In this document: positions 11,237 through 20,448 of the stretch, piece by piece
Layout: each line of letters begins with the position of its first letter
Position numbering within the stretch: position 1 is the stretch's first letter
NCBI GenBank assembly: GCA_021323675.1
Contig: JAJPKP010000086.1
Span: 62,001-126,000 of the forward strand
Direction of reading: 5' to 3'
From: Pseudomonadota bacterium
GTDB taxonomy: Bacteria; Desulfobacterota; Binatia; Binatales; Binataceae
DNA length: 64,000 nt
Notes under the pieces: generated by a model
Databases searched by the model: none
Told to the model about the DNA's origin: nothing
Seen by the model: only the letters and a program-made list of their open reading frames with translations
Program-made: the position numbers and the translations under genes

Positions 11237-11255
11237 ATAACTAAGTCTATTAGTT
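11229..11255. promoter_or_regulatory. candidate operator (nested inverted repeats) at the start of the hydrolase-tetR operon
   Basis: ATAGAC-N10-GTCTAT (11229-11250) and AACTAA-N5-TTAGTT (11239-11255). Confidence 0.5.
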
Positions 11256-11391
11256 TCTCGGTGTCAAGCGGCGCGCCGCCCGGCACGAGAGCAGGCGCGA
11301 CCATGCGAACGTAGTTGCGGCGACAAATCGCGGCTCACGCCGCCAGGGATGAAGCCGCACCGCCATCGCGCGGCCGCTTGCCGGACCGGGC

Positions 11392-12969
11392 CTATGCGGG
11401 CGATTCGACGGTGAGCATCGGCTCGCGCGGCGGGGGAAGATGGTCGTACAGGTCGGCGATCAGGTCCGACTTGATCCTCGCAGAGCCCGGATCGTTCCAT
11501 CGATTCCGCCATTGCAGCGGATCCTCGATGAGATTGTAGAGCTCGCCTTCGGTCCCGTCGTAGCGGATGTCGGGGAGCGGCCGGTTCTGCCTGAGCGCCT
11601 GATACACCATCGCGAGGCTGAAACCGAGGTCGCGGGTGGACTTCTCATACACCGTGCACATCCATCCGTCGCGATAGATGGACCGAAGATGCATTCCGAT
11701 CTCGGCGAACTGGCTGTCCCATTCGGTGATGGCGCGCTCGCGTCCCGAACCGGGCGCGATAGGAAGCGGCTCGCCTTGCACCCATCCGGGAGCGGAGATT
11801 CCGGCTATCTGGCAAAAAGTCGGCGCCAGATCGAGATGCGCCACGGGTTCTACCACCTCCGCGGCCGGCAGTTTTGCGATGGGCGCGGGACGCCAGATGA
11901 GCGGCACGCGCATCAGCGCGTCAACGTGATAGGGCCCCTTGAACATCAGTCCGAAATCGCCCTGCAGGTCGCCATGATCGGTGGTGAAAAAGATGTCCGT
12001 GTCGGGGTCCCATCCGCGCTGCGCGATATTGCGGATGACGCGGCCGCAGGCTTCGTCGATCAATTCATTCTCGACGTGAATCAGCGCGTTGATTTCGCGC
12101 ACCTGGTCATGGGTCATCTCGCACGGAACGAACGCCATCGAGCCGCCCTCGTCATTGCGAAACCGCCCCCGATACCATTCGAGCCAATGGCGCGGCTTCT
12201 GCGCGAGGATGGCTTCGATCTTCTCGCGCGACCCCGGATGGCCCGGCGGCAGATCGAGGTCGCGCCAGTTGATGCGCCGCGCCGCCTCGGCGGGAGGATC
12301 CCACGGATGATGCGGATCGGGGAAACTCATCCAGACAAACCAGTCGTCGCGATCTGACAGCGAGTCAAGGTATGCGATGGTGCGATCGGCGACCCAGTCG
12401 GTATGGTAGTGCTCGCGCGGGACGGGGTTGTAAGCGACTTCGGGCGCGCCGGTGTCGCCGCCACTCCGCGCGCTCAGCATCGTGACAAAACCCGCCGCCT
12501 CCTCGGGAAAGTTCTCCTTGAGCCATTTGGTGTAATGCCATCGGCCCATCGGACCATGCATCGCCAGCTCCATGTGTTCGAAACCGCGATACGGCCCGGC
12601 CTTGCCCTCATCCGCCATCCGGTTTTCAAACCATCGCGCCCCCGGATCGAACATCGGCTCGAAATGGGCCTTGCCGATGAGCGCCGTCCGGTAGCCGGCC
12701 TTCTGATTGAGCCAGGCCGCGATGCTGGGAGCATCGGACGGAAGCGGAACTCCGTTGGAAAAGACCCCGTGCGTCCGCGCATATTGGCCGGTGATCATGG
12801 TCGAGCGCGCCGGCATGCAGACGGTGTTCTGGTTGTACGCCCGCCTAAAATTGATTCCCGCCGCGGCAAGTCCGTCCGCGACCGGCGTGCGCGCGATTCG
12901 TCCGCCGTTGCATCCGAGCGCGTCGTAGCGCTGCTGATCGGTGGTGATGAAGAGAATCTTGCGGCCCAT
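11392..12969 (-). CDS. type I sulfatase (formylglycine-dependent)
   Basis: FITTDQQRYDALGCNG, CMPARSTMITGQYARTHG (CxPxR type motif), TTDHGDLQGDFGLMFKG. Confidence 0.93.
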   Translation of the reverse strand: MGRKILFITTDQQRYDALGCNGGRIARTPVADGLAAAGINFRRAYNQNTVCMPARSTMITGQYARTHGVFSNGVPLPSDAPSIAAWLNQKAGYRTALIGKAHFEPMFDPGARWFENRMADEGKAGPYRGFEHMELAMHGPMGRWHYTKWLKENFPEEAAGFVTMLSARSGGDTGAPEVAYNPVPREHYHTDWVADRTIAYLDSLSDRDDWFVWMSFPDPHHPWDPPAEAARRINWRDLDLPPGHPGSREKIEAILAQKPRHWLEWYRGRFRNDEGGSMAFVPCEMTHDQVREINALIHVENELIDEACGRVIRNIAQRGWDPDTDIFFTTDHGDLQGDFGLMFKGPYHVDALMRVPLIWRPAPIAKLPAAEVVEPVAHLDLAPTFCQIAGISAPGWVQGEPLPIAPGSGRERAITEWDSQFAEIGMHLRSIYRDGWMCTVYEKSTRDLGFSLAMVYQALRQNRPLPDIRYDGTEGELYNLIEDPLQWRNRWNDPGSARIKSDLIADLYDHLPPPREPMLTVESPA

Positions 12970-12981
12970 CTCCGTTTGACC

Positions 12982-13371
12982 TCATCGCACGAGCGGACGG
13001 CACGCGATCAAAACCGTGCGTTCGAGTCCCGCCTCGCGATGGCCGTGAATCTTCTGGTACTCGGCGCTCATACCCATCTCCAAAAACGCCTGCGGGCTCG
13101 GATACTGGACCAGCGCCACCGCATCCCATTGATCGCTTTCGTCGCCGACCAGCACCTGCGCCGCCCGCCCCGACCAAAGCACACGCCCGCCGCGCGCCTC
13201 AACCATCTTGATGACCTCGTCGCCGTAGCGCCGGTACGCATCCGCTCCGGTTCCCTGCTCGCCTTCCGCGCGAGGCTTGAATTTCAGGAGATTGAGCATC
13301 ACCACCGGACCCTTGTCGGGGTCATTGATCAGCGCCTGAATCCGCTCGGGACTCGGAACAATGCCGCTCAT
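12982..13371 (-). CDS. DUF1330-like small protein
   Basis: VVMLNLLKFKPRA, YGDEVIKMVEARGGRVLWSGRAAQVLVG. Confidence 0.75.
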   Translation of the reverse strand: MSGIVPSPERIQALINDPDKGPVVMLNLLKFKPRAEGEQGTGADAYRRYGDEVIKMVEARGGRVLWSGRAAQVLVGDESDQWDAVALVQYPSPQAFLEMGMSAEYQKIHGHREAGLERTVLIACRPLVR

Positions 13372-13469
13372 CGCATACGTCCTCCGTTTGGAATCTTATT
13401 GCAGTTACGATGCAATCACAAGTCCGGCCCGGACGGCATTTTCGTGAAGAAATGAGACGAGCTCGCCGC

Positions 13470-14651
13470 TCAGAACGGCTCGAGGTATTGATTCTCCGCC
13501 GGGTTGTAACCGGCGCCGAGCAAGGTGGCACCGCGGCTTGCGGCACTGAATTGCAGCGACGCGCGAAGAGCGAGGTTGCGCAGCCCGCGCGCGATCGGCG
13601 ACCGCAATCCCGCGATCGCTCCCATCCGATGCGACGCCGACTGAATGCGCGTCACGAAACTCTTGCGAATCGACTGGTACTGCGCCGCCACCCGCTCGAG
13701 GGGACTCCCGCCGCGAATCGCGCCGCCGAGAATTCGCATCAGCACCAGCGCATCGACCATCGCGGAATTGGCGCCCTGCCCCAGGTTCGGCGTCATCGCG
13801 TGCGCGGCGTCGCCCGCGATGAAAACCGGCGGCCGCGCCCATCGCTCGAGTTCCACCTGATGCAATTCGTCGTAGCTGGCGAGGCTCCAGTCCGCCACCG
13901 CGCGGAGCAGATTGACCGCCTCGCTTCCAAGCGGCGCCCATGAATCGACCCATTCGCCGAGTCCGCTCTCTCGGATACGGTCCCATTCGCCGATAGGAAC
14001 GCTGCAAAAGATGTAGGTGCGGTCCCGCGGCAGAGGACAGATCCCGAATCTGCGGCCGTCATCGCCCCAGATTTCGCGGATGGTATCTTCGGCGGTCGCG
14101 CGGTCGGCGACCGCGCGAAGGTAGGCCTCTCCGATAGCCACGCGATGCGCGTCGATGCCCGCGGCTGAGCGCGTCGCCGAGTTGATCCCGTCGCAGGCCA
14201 CCACGATACCAGCCCGGAAGGTCCGCCCCTCGTTGAACTGCAATTCGACTTCGTCGCCGTCGCGGACCAGACCGGTCATGCGATGCCCCATCCGGACGTC
14301 CACGCCGCGCCTTGTTGCGGTGTCGAACAGATACTCGTGCAGGACGTGGCGCATGACCACGCCGCACCGATTCTGCGGCACCCCGAGCGCGCCGTAGTCG
14401 ACCTCTCCGACCACGCGGCCGTCGGCCAGCTCTGCCCGAAGCCGCTGCGTAGTCCGGATGCTGGGCTCGAAGCCGTCGAGCACGTCGAGCGCTTGCAGCA
14501 CGCGCAGCCCGTTGCTGTGCACCAGAATTCCGCCGCCGATTCGCCGAAAGCTCCGCGTTTGCTCGAAAATTGCCGCATCGATTCCGGCGCGCTGCGCCGC
14601 CAGGCCCGCGACCAATCCGGCCGGCCCGCCCCCGACGATGGCAACCTTCAT
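13470..14651 (-). CDS. FAD-dependent monooxygenase
   Basis: VAIVGGGPAGLVAGLAAQRAG; FIAGDAAHAMTPNLGQGANSAMVDAL. Confidence 0.93.
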   Translation of the reverse strand: MKVAIVGGGPAGLVAGLAAQRAGIDAAIFEQTRSFRRIGGGILVHSNGLRVLQALDVLDGFEPSIRTTQRLRAELADGRVVGEVDYGALGVPQNRCGVVMRHVLHEYLFDTATRRGVDVRMGHRMTGLVRDGDEVELQFNEGRTFRAGIVVACDGINSATRSAAGIDAHRVAIGEAYLRAVADRATAEDTIREIWGDDGRRFGICPLPRDRTYIFCSVPIGEWDRIRESGLGEWVDSWAPLGSEAVNLLRAVADWSLASYDELHQVELERWARPPVFIAGDAAHAMTPNLGQGANSAMVDALVLMRILGGAIRGGSPLERVAAQYQSIRKSFVTRIQSASHRMGAIAGLRSPIARGLRNLALRASLQFSAASRGATLLGAGYNPAENQYLEPF

Positions 14652-14790
14652 GGCGTTGTGATTACCCCCGTTGTGTTCGTGCGGCGGCCGCTGCGAGAAA
14701 CGTCATCACGCAGATTGCGGCGCAGGCCGTAACGAACTGCTCTGTCCAGAGGTTATAGTAGGTACAGCGCGTTCAAGAACAGGTATCGGT

Positions 14791-15201
14791 ATGGCCGCGA
14801 AGCCAATCCCCGATGGCTATCACAGCGTCAACCCACGATTGTTCGTGGGGGACGCGGACAAGATGGTGGAATTTCTCAAGGAGGCTTTTGGCGCGGCCGA
14901 GCGTCCCCGGGCCGACAAGCTTTCACCTGCCGAGATGGTGATCGGCGATTCGATTGTGATCGTGAGCCCCGCCGGCGCGCGTCGTGCAACGAGTTCCGTG
15001 CTCTACGTCTACGTCGCGGATGTGGATGCGTGCTACCGCGACGCGCTCCGTGCCGGCGCAACCTCGATCGAGGAGCCTCGAAATATGTTCTATGGCGATC
15101 GGCGCGCGACTGTGGATGATCCGCACGGAAACACCTGGCAGATAGCCACCCACATCGAAAATGTCTCTCCGCAGGAGATCGCCCGGCGACTCAACGATTG
15201 A
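14791..15201 (+). CDS. VOC/glyoxalase family protein
   Basis: PRLFVGDADKMVEFLKEAFGAAE; DRRATVDDPHGNTWQIATH; ATG 14791. Confidence 0.88.
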   Translation: MAAKPIPDGYHSVNPRLFVGDADKMVEFLKEAFGAAERPRADKLSPAEMVIGDSIVIVSPAGARRATSSVLYVYVADVDACYRDALRAGATSIEEPRNMFYGDRRATVDDPHGNTWQIATHIENVSPQEIARRLND

Positions 15202-16819
15202 ATCGCGAACGCTGCGGGAGAGACTCGGGCGCGGCGCGGACGTGAAACACGCCGACGCGCGAAAATTCGCGGGCATAGTCGATCTCGATGCCGAGTCCGC
15301 GCGGAAGCTCCGCCATAGCTCCGTCCCATGACTTTCCGCTTATCAGCCACGCACCCTTCGCTCTTCCGACTGCGGCGGCAATCATCTGGCGCGAGCGAGC
15401 CGGATCTGAGCCGGGAATCGCGGCCCGCGGGTTGGAGCCCGCGAAATAGTAGTCGAACGGAACTCGGAAAAATCCGTCGGGAAATCCGCGGCTCTCGGCT
15501 TCGTTGATCAGCTTCTGGTTAGAGAAGAAGCCGGTTTCGAAGAAAATGGTCTGGTTGCGAACCGGATAAGACGATATTTGGCGGGCGATCTCGCGCCACG
15601 GCTGCTGTTCCGCCGCGAAAGTCAACGGTGAAAGCATCAGGAAGAATGTCGCCAGTCCGAACGCGGCAAGATTGCGCGCTCGCGAACCGAAACGATCGGC
15701 GATCGCGACCGCAGCCACCGCCAACACCGCGAACGACGGCGCGACGTAGCGAACGCTGAACACCGGCCGTATCACGACAGACGCGGCCACAAGCGCAATC
15801 GGCGGCATCGCGGCGATGATCAGCGCGCGGCGCAGCGATTCCGAGCGCTCCCAACCGCTTCCGCGCCCGAACGCCAGCCACAATGCGAATGCGCCGGCCG
15901 CAAGGCCAACTGCGACCTTTACGATCGGCGCCTCATGCGCGACGCCAATCCAGTCAAGCCAATGGCCGAACAGGAGCGCGTGCGTCTGCGCCGCACCCGC
16001 CGGCGCAAACGGTAGGAAGAGCGCGATCGCTATAGCCAGCGGCATCCATCCCATCGCTCGGCGGGTGCGCCACAGGTCGCGAGCGAGGATAACCCCCTCG
16101 GCTCCCACAATCAGAAGCGCGCCCAAATGAGTGTAAAGCATCGCCGCGCCAAGAGCTCCGGCGACCATTGCCCCGGCGATCCCCGGCTTGCGCCGCGTTT
16201 TTTCCATCGCCAGCAGATGCGCCAATGCCAGCGCTACGAACATGCTGTACATGCGAGCCCATCGGGCAAAAACGATCGCCAGCGGGTTGAATGCCCACAG
16301 AGCCGCGGCGCCGAGCCCTATGTCGAAGTCGAACAACTCAGCGCCGTACGCGAATATCAACGCTACACTCGCCAGTCCAAAGAAGACCGACAAAGCCCGC
16401 AGACTCGTCTCGCTGTAACCGAATAATTGGCAAAACCAGTGCAGCAGCAGATGGTAAAGGATCGGTTTACCCGGATCGAAGCTGAGCACGTTCGAGGCGA
16501 CAGCGCCGATCGCCGGTTGGCTGGCCGCCAGGGCGCTGTACGCCTCACTCGGGCCGAGCGAAGCGCGGCCAAGCGCCACGGAATAAAGCGCGGCCGCTGC
16601 TACGAGGACGGATAGTGAGGTGAGGCATCGTCGCGCGCGAGCGGCGTCCGCAATCCAGCGCGAATTTGATTTTGCGGCCGGGACATGACGGCCGGAAAGA
16701 AGCCCGACTCCCACAAATGCAACCTCACGAGGCGCAAGGCTCATCCGCGCATTCTTCCTGCCCAGCCCAAAGCTCAGGCGCGCGAACATGCCTTTTCGCA
16801 TCACTGGAGCATCTTTCAT
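15191..16819 (-). CDS. GT-C fold (PMT/GT39-like) glycosyltransferase, multi-pass membrane protein
   Basis: many TM segments; GPSEAYSALAAS, DPGKPILYHLLLHWFCQLFG; start uncertain (N-terminus may be over-extended). Confidence 0.75.
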   Translation of the reverse strand: MKDAPVMRKGMFARLSFGLGRKNARMSLAPREVAFVGVGLLSGRHVPAAKSNSRWIADAARARRCLTSLSVLVAAAALYSVALGRASLGPSEAYSALAASQPAIGAVASNVLSFDPGKPILYHLLLHWFCQLFGYSETSLRALSVFFGLASVALIFAYGAELFDFDIGLGAAALWAFNPLAIVFARWARMYSMFVALALAHLLAMEKTRRKPGIAGAMVAGALGAAMLYTHLGALLIVGAEGVILARDLWRTRRAMGWMPLAIAIALFLPFAPAGAAQTHALLFGHWLDWIGVAHEAPIVKVAVGLAAGAFALWLAFGRGSGWERSESLRRALIIAAMPPIALVAASVVIRPVFSVRYVAPSFAVLAVAAVAIADRFGSRARNLAAFGLATFFLMLSPLTFAAEQQPWREIARQISSYPVRNQTIFFETGFFSNQKLINEAESRGFPDGFFRVPFDYYFAGSNPRAAIPGSDPARSRQMIAAAVGRAKGAWLISGKSWDGAMAELPRGLGIEIDYAREFSRVGVFHVRAAPESLPQRSRFNR

Positions 16820-16861
16820 TCCAGCGCGGGTGTTTCGATTGGCTACAAGCTGAAAGGTTGG

Positions 16862-17845
16862 ATGAAGCGGTATGGGAATTGCTGCCCGAGCAAGTGGATG
16901 ACTCAGGGATTCAGGGCCGGATGGAAGAATCGGCGCACCGGACAGGTGATGCCGATGGTCGCTTTAATCATCGCGGTTTTGTTGGGCTTTGCGGCGCTGG
17001 GCATCGACATCTTCATGATCTACTGGGCCAAGTCGAATCTTCAGCGCGCAACTGACGCGGCCGCCATTGCGGGCGCAACGTATCTCTCAGACCTGACTTT
17101 CAGCAATCCCAACGCTGCCTGTACTTATTCGACACAGGCAGAGCAGGCCGCCTGCACCTACGCTCTGTCCAACGGAGTCTTGAGCAGTGAAATTCAGAGC
17201 ATTGCAATCTCCAGCGATTCGCGTTCGATAACGGTCACGACCTCGAGAATCGTTCCAGCCTACTTCGCTCGATTGCTCGGATATACGCAGTTCACCGTTA
17301 ACGCGACTGCGACGGCTACGATTCAATCGATCGGCTCCGCAAATGAGGTCATTCCGGTCGGCCTGGATTGGACGACCCCGTACACATACGGACAACAGAT
17401 CACGATGATAAAAAGCGGTGGCGGTTCAACTCACTGGAATGCGCTCAGCCCGTGCGGAAGCGGCGGCGCGAACGTTCGAGATTCCATCGCGAACGGAGTG
17501 AGTTGCACGCCGCCGGTGGCGGTCGGCGACCTGATTGATATCAAGCAGGGCGCCACGGAAGGACCAATTCGGCAGGGGTTTCAAAGCAGAATCGATGCGG
17601 GCAATTCCATCGATCCCGCGGGAACCTGGGACAGTCACGCCGTGAACAATCCGCGGGCCGCAACTATGATGCTCGTGGACTGGCCGTCCGGCCGGCAAGC
17701 ATCGGTCAAGGGGTTCGCCGAGGTGTGGATCGTTGCGGCAGGCAAGCAAGGACAAGTTGATATCATTTTCATCCGGCAAGTGACTTCGGGCGAGCCCGGC
17801 GGGACGATTGATGCCGGCGCGATGCATGTCACGCTGGTTCAATAG
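16862..17845 (+). CDS. TadG-like pilus assembly protein (TadE/G-like N-terminal domain)
   Basis: GQVMPMVALIIAVLLGFAALGIDIFMIYWAKSNLQRATDAAAIAGATYL; start taken at ATG 16862. Confidence 0.8.
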   Translation: MKRYGNCCPSKWMTQGFRAGWKNRRTGQVMPMVALIIAVLLGFAALGIDIFMIYWAKSNLQRATDAAAIAGATYLSDLTFSNPNAACTYSTQAEQAACTYALSNGVLSSEIQSIAISSDSRSITVTTSRIVPAYFARLLGYTQFTVNATATATIQSIGSANEVIPVGLDWTTPYTYGQQITMIKSGGGSTHWNALSPCGSGGANVRDSIANGVSCTPPVAVGDLIDIKQGATEGPIRQGFQSRIDAGNSIDPAGTWDSHAVNNPRAATMMLVDWPSGRQASVKGFAEVWIVAAGKQGQVDIIFIRQVTSGEPGGTIDAGAMHVTLVQ

Positions 17846-17969
17846 AGCAGTCCCAGCGGACCACAACCGAGTGCTTGAGAAGGACCGAAACTGGCGCGAA
17901 TGATATATCGGCGCGCTGCGGTTCCAGCTTCTCAGGACAGAAAGCGTCCGAGAACGATGTGCGTTACTT

Positions 17970-18374
17970 TCATCTGTTTCCGCTGCCGGCCAATTCGGGG
18001 AACACGCGCAGCAGGCGAATTCGTACCTGGTCGAACGACGCGGGTGTAAACGGCTTCACGATGTAGCCGAGAGCGCCTTCTTCGGTAAAGGTCTCGCGCG
18101 TCTTCTCGAAAGGCACCGCGGTAACAATCAGGATTGCGGTATTGGGCGCTTCCTTCTTGATCGTTCGAAACGCGGTAAGAGCATCGACTCGCTCTACCGC
18201 GGGCATCATCAAGTCCAGCGTGACAAGGCGCGGCTTCAGGGCACTAAACAGCTTAAGCGCCTGAGCGCCATTATCCGCTTCCCCTACGACCTTGCAGCCC
18301 AGGTGTTCCAACTGCAGGCGAATTATCCTTCGCGCAAATGCGGAATCATCTACGATCAGGGTTTCGACAGTCAC
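17970..18374 (-). CDS. single-domain CheY-like response regulator
   Basis: TLIVDDSAFARRIIRLQL, LVTLDLMMPAVE, LGYIVKPFTP; GTG start at 18374 preceded by strong AAGGAGAA RBS. Confidence 0.88.
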   Translation of the reverse strand: MTVETLIVDDSAFARRIIRLQLEHLGCKVVGEADNGAQALKLFSALKPRLVTLDLMMPAVERVDALTAFRTIKKEAPNTAILIVTAVPFEKTRETFTEEGALGYIVKPFTPASFDQVRIRLLRVFPELAGSGNR

Positions 18375-18423
18375 CGCTTTCTCCTTCCAGTCCGGTCCGT
18401 CGCTGAAGCCTACCTCAGACTTT

Positions 18424-18438
18424 GCAACCATCGCGCCC
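18424..18438 (-). promoter_or_regulatory. candidate sigma-54 -24/-12 promoter for the response regulator
   Basis: minus strand GGGCGC-GATGG-TTGC-AAA; GG/GC spacing of 10 nt; about 50 nt before the GTG start. Confidence 0.6.
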
Positions 18439-18472
18439 ACTTCCGCAACCGCAAGGACTCGGAGACCGGCCC

Positions 18473-18550
18473 ACTGTTCCATTTTGAGCCACCGAAGCTC
18501 CGGCGGCTGTATCGATCTTCACCTTCTGGACTGTTCGAGTTTGAAACACC
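18473..18550 (+). repeat. two imperfect 21-bp direct repeats, candidate enhancer (UAS) sites
   Basis: 18473-18493 ACTGTTCcatTTTGAgccACC and 18530-18550 ACTGTTCgagTTTGAaacACC. Confidence 0.5.
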
Positions 18551-18660
18551 GAGCCCTCTGAAAGTAGCGGCGGCGAACACCTAAGGATCGTTCAGAGAGC
18601 GCGCGACCTTCAGGCGGCGCACATGTGACTTCAATGCGTTCTTTTCAGGCGCCGCAACCG

Positions 18661-18675
18661 TGGCACACGCCTTGC
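18661..18675 (+). promoter_or_regulatory. sigma-54 -24/-12 promoter for the Flp pilin
   Basis: TGGCAC-ACGCC-TTGC-T with exact spacing, 52 nt before the pilin ATG. Confidence 0.75.
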
Positions 18676-18726
18676 TGAAGCTATTCGCATTGCTGAGCCA
18701 TGCGGCTCGGAAGGGAGAGACTGCAA

Positions 18727-18906
18727 ATGAAATCGTTTTTCACTCAACTGATGGTCAGATCGGGACTTCGCGAATCGAAGCCCGGCCAGACGATGTCCGA
18801 ATACGCGTTGATTCTTGCTCTGGTGGTAATCGTCGGCCTTACGACCTGGGCACTGCTGGGAACCAACATAACGTCGGTGATCGGCAAGGTCGCCAGCTGC
18901 ATCTAA
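18727..18906 (+). CDS. flp: Flp family type IVb pilin
   Basis: prepilin motif G/QTMSEYALILALVVIVGLTTWALLG; GGAAGGGAGAG RBS upstream. Confidence 0.92.
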   Translation: MKSFFTQLMVRSGLRESKPGQTMSEYALILALVVIVGLTTWALLGTNITSVIGKVASCI

Positions 18907-18953
18907 CCCGACGCGAACGGGACCGGAGTTAGAGAGCGCGGCAACAGCGAGCC

Positions 18954-19445
18954 TTGTGGCGCTGGAGCGTCCGGTGGAACCCTGTGAAACGCGAGCCGCA
19001 CGCTGGAAGGAGCGGTGGACCCGCAAAGGCGTCCGCCGCTTTCCGCCACGGTCGCGGAAACGGGCAGAGCCTGATCGAGTTCGCGATCATCCTGCCCCTG
19101 CTGTTGCTCATGACGCTGGTCTTCCTGCAGCTCATCCTGGTTGGCGCCGTGGCGCTGGCAGTCAACGAGGCGGCTGCATCGTGCGCTCGTTACGCGGCGG
19201 TTAACCCCACTCTCGACCAGTCGGCTGTGAACACCTACCTGCAGAACAACGCTTCTCCACTGATCGCCGACTCGTACCTGGCGCCGGTCACGTTAAGCCC
19301 GTCGGCGGTGCCAAGAACCACGGGCACCCCGATTACCGTAACCGTGAGCTATGACCTGACGGGAAAGCTGGTCCTCGGTTCGACCTTCATGGGGATTGTC
19401 TTTCCCACCACGATAACCATCACCAGCACGATGGTGAGCGAATGA
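18954..19445 (+). CDS. tadE: TadE-like pseudopilin
   Basis: G/QSLIEFAIILPLLLLMTLVFLQLILVGAVALAVNEAAASCARYAAV; start could be TTG 18954 or GTG 18984. Confidence 0.85.
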   Translation: MWRWSVRWNPVKREPHAGRSGGPAKASAAFRHGRGNGQSLIEFAIILPLLLLMTLVFLQLILVGAVALAVNEAAASCARYAAVNPTLDQSAVNTYLQNNASPLIADSYLAPVTLSPSAVPRTTGTPITVTVSYDLTGKLVLGSTFMGIVFPTTITITSTMVSE

Positions 19446-19476
19446 GCCGCGTGCGACGGCTTCTTAACAAGATGCA

Positions 19477-20439
19477 ATGAGGCGACGGTTCATATTCTTC
19501 GCGATCGCCGCGGTCATCGCGATGCTGCTGGTGATCCTGATCAACTCCGCTCTTCGCACCAAACAGGCGGCGATCGAAGAACTGCAGCGGGGACAGGAGA
19601 TGATCGTCATCGCCACGAAATCGCTCAACCCCGGCACCATGATCGAGTCCGGCAGCGTAAAGCTGGTTCCCTGGCCACGCCAGAATCTGCCGGAAGGCGC
19701 GTTCACCAGCATCGATCAGGCTGTGGGAAAGCTGGTTAAGCAACCCGTCGGAGAGAACCAGCCGTTAGTCGCAACCGCACTGTTCACCGGCGAGCATCCG
19801 GGCGGACTTCTGCCTCTTGTGATTCCGAGCGGGATGCGCGCGATGTCGATTCCGGTCAACGAAGTGAGCGACATGGCCGGGATGGTCCTGCCGCACACGC
19901 GGGTAGATGTGCTGGTTACGACCGCCGCCGGGCAAGGCGGCATCGCCAGCGATCGCACCAGAATCGTCCTTCAAAACATCGAGGTTATCGCCACCAACGC
20001 CGAACTTGAACCCTCCTCCAACCGGCCGCAAGAAGCCAAGGTGGTAACCCTGTTGGTGACGCCCGCGGATGCGGAAAAGCTCGCGGCGGCAATCCGCCTT
20101 GGGACTCTGCAACTGGCGATGCGCGGATACGCCGACCAGCAGATGGTCAGCACTCCGGGTTTCGACATCGCCAATCTGTTTGGGGCGCAGCAGCGCCCCA
20201 CTGTCGCGGACGGACATATCCGGCCGATGCCGGCGCACCGCCCGCCCGCGACAGTTCCTGCCAGAAGCATCGAGATCATTCGCAACGGGACCGAACGGCA
20301 GACAGTTACGTTTATCGGTGGGCGGCCCGTTGCCCTGCCGCCGGCTTCCATTGCTCCGGCCGCTGCGGGCGCTCCCCCTGCGCCGGAATCGTCGGCATCG
20401 CCATCCGCTCCAGCAGGCATGGCATCTCCGACACCTTGA
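19477..20439 (+). CDS. cpaB: Flp pilus assembly protein CpaB/RcpC (SAF domain)
   Basis: N-terminal TM, VIATKSLNPGTMIESGSVKLVPWP, RAMSIPVNEVSDMAGMVLPHTRVDVLVT, VTLLVTPADAEKLAAA. Confidence 0.92.
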   Translation: MRRRFIFFAIAAVIAMLLVILINSALRTKQAAIEELQRGQEMIVIATKSLNPGTMIESGSVKLVPWPRQNLPEGAFTSIDQAVGKLVKQPVGENQPLVATALFTGEHPGGLLPLVIPSGMRAMSIPVNEVSDMAGMVLPHTRVDVLVTTAAGQGGIASDRTRIVLQNIEVIATNAELEPSSNRPQEAKVVTLLVTPADAEKLAAAIRLGTLQLAMRGYADQQMVSTPGFDIANLFGAQQRPTVADGHIRPMPAHRPPATVPARSIEIIRNGTERQTVTFIGGRPVALPPASIAPAAAGAPPAPESSASPSAPAGMASPTP

Positions 20440-20448
20440 AGCTTTGAA

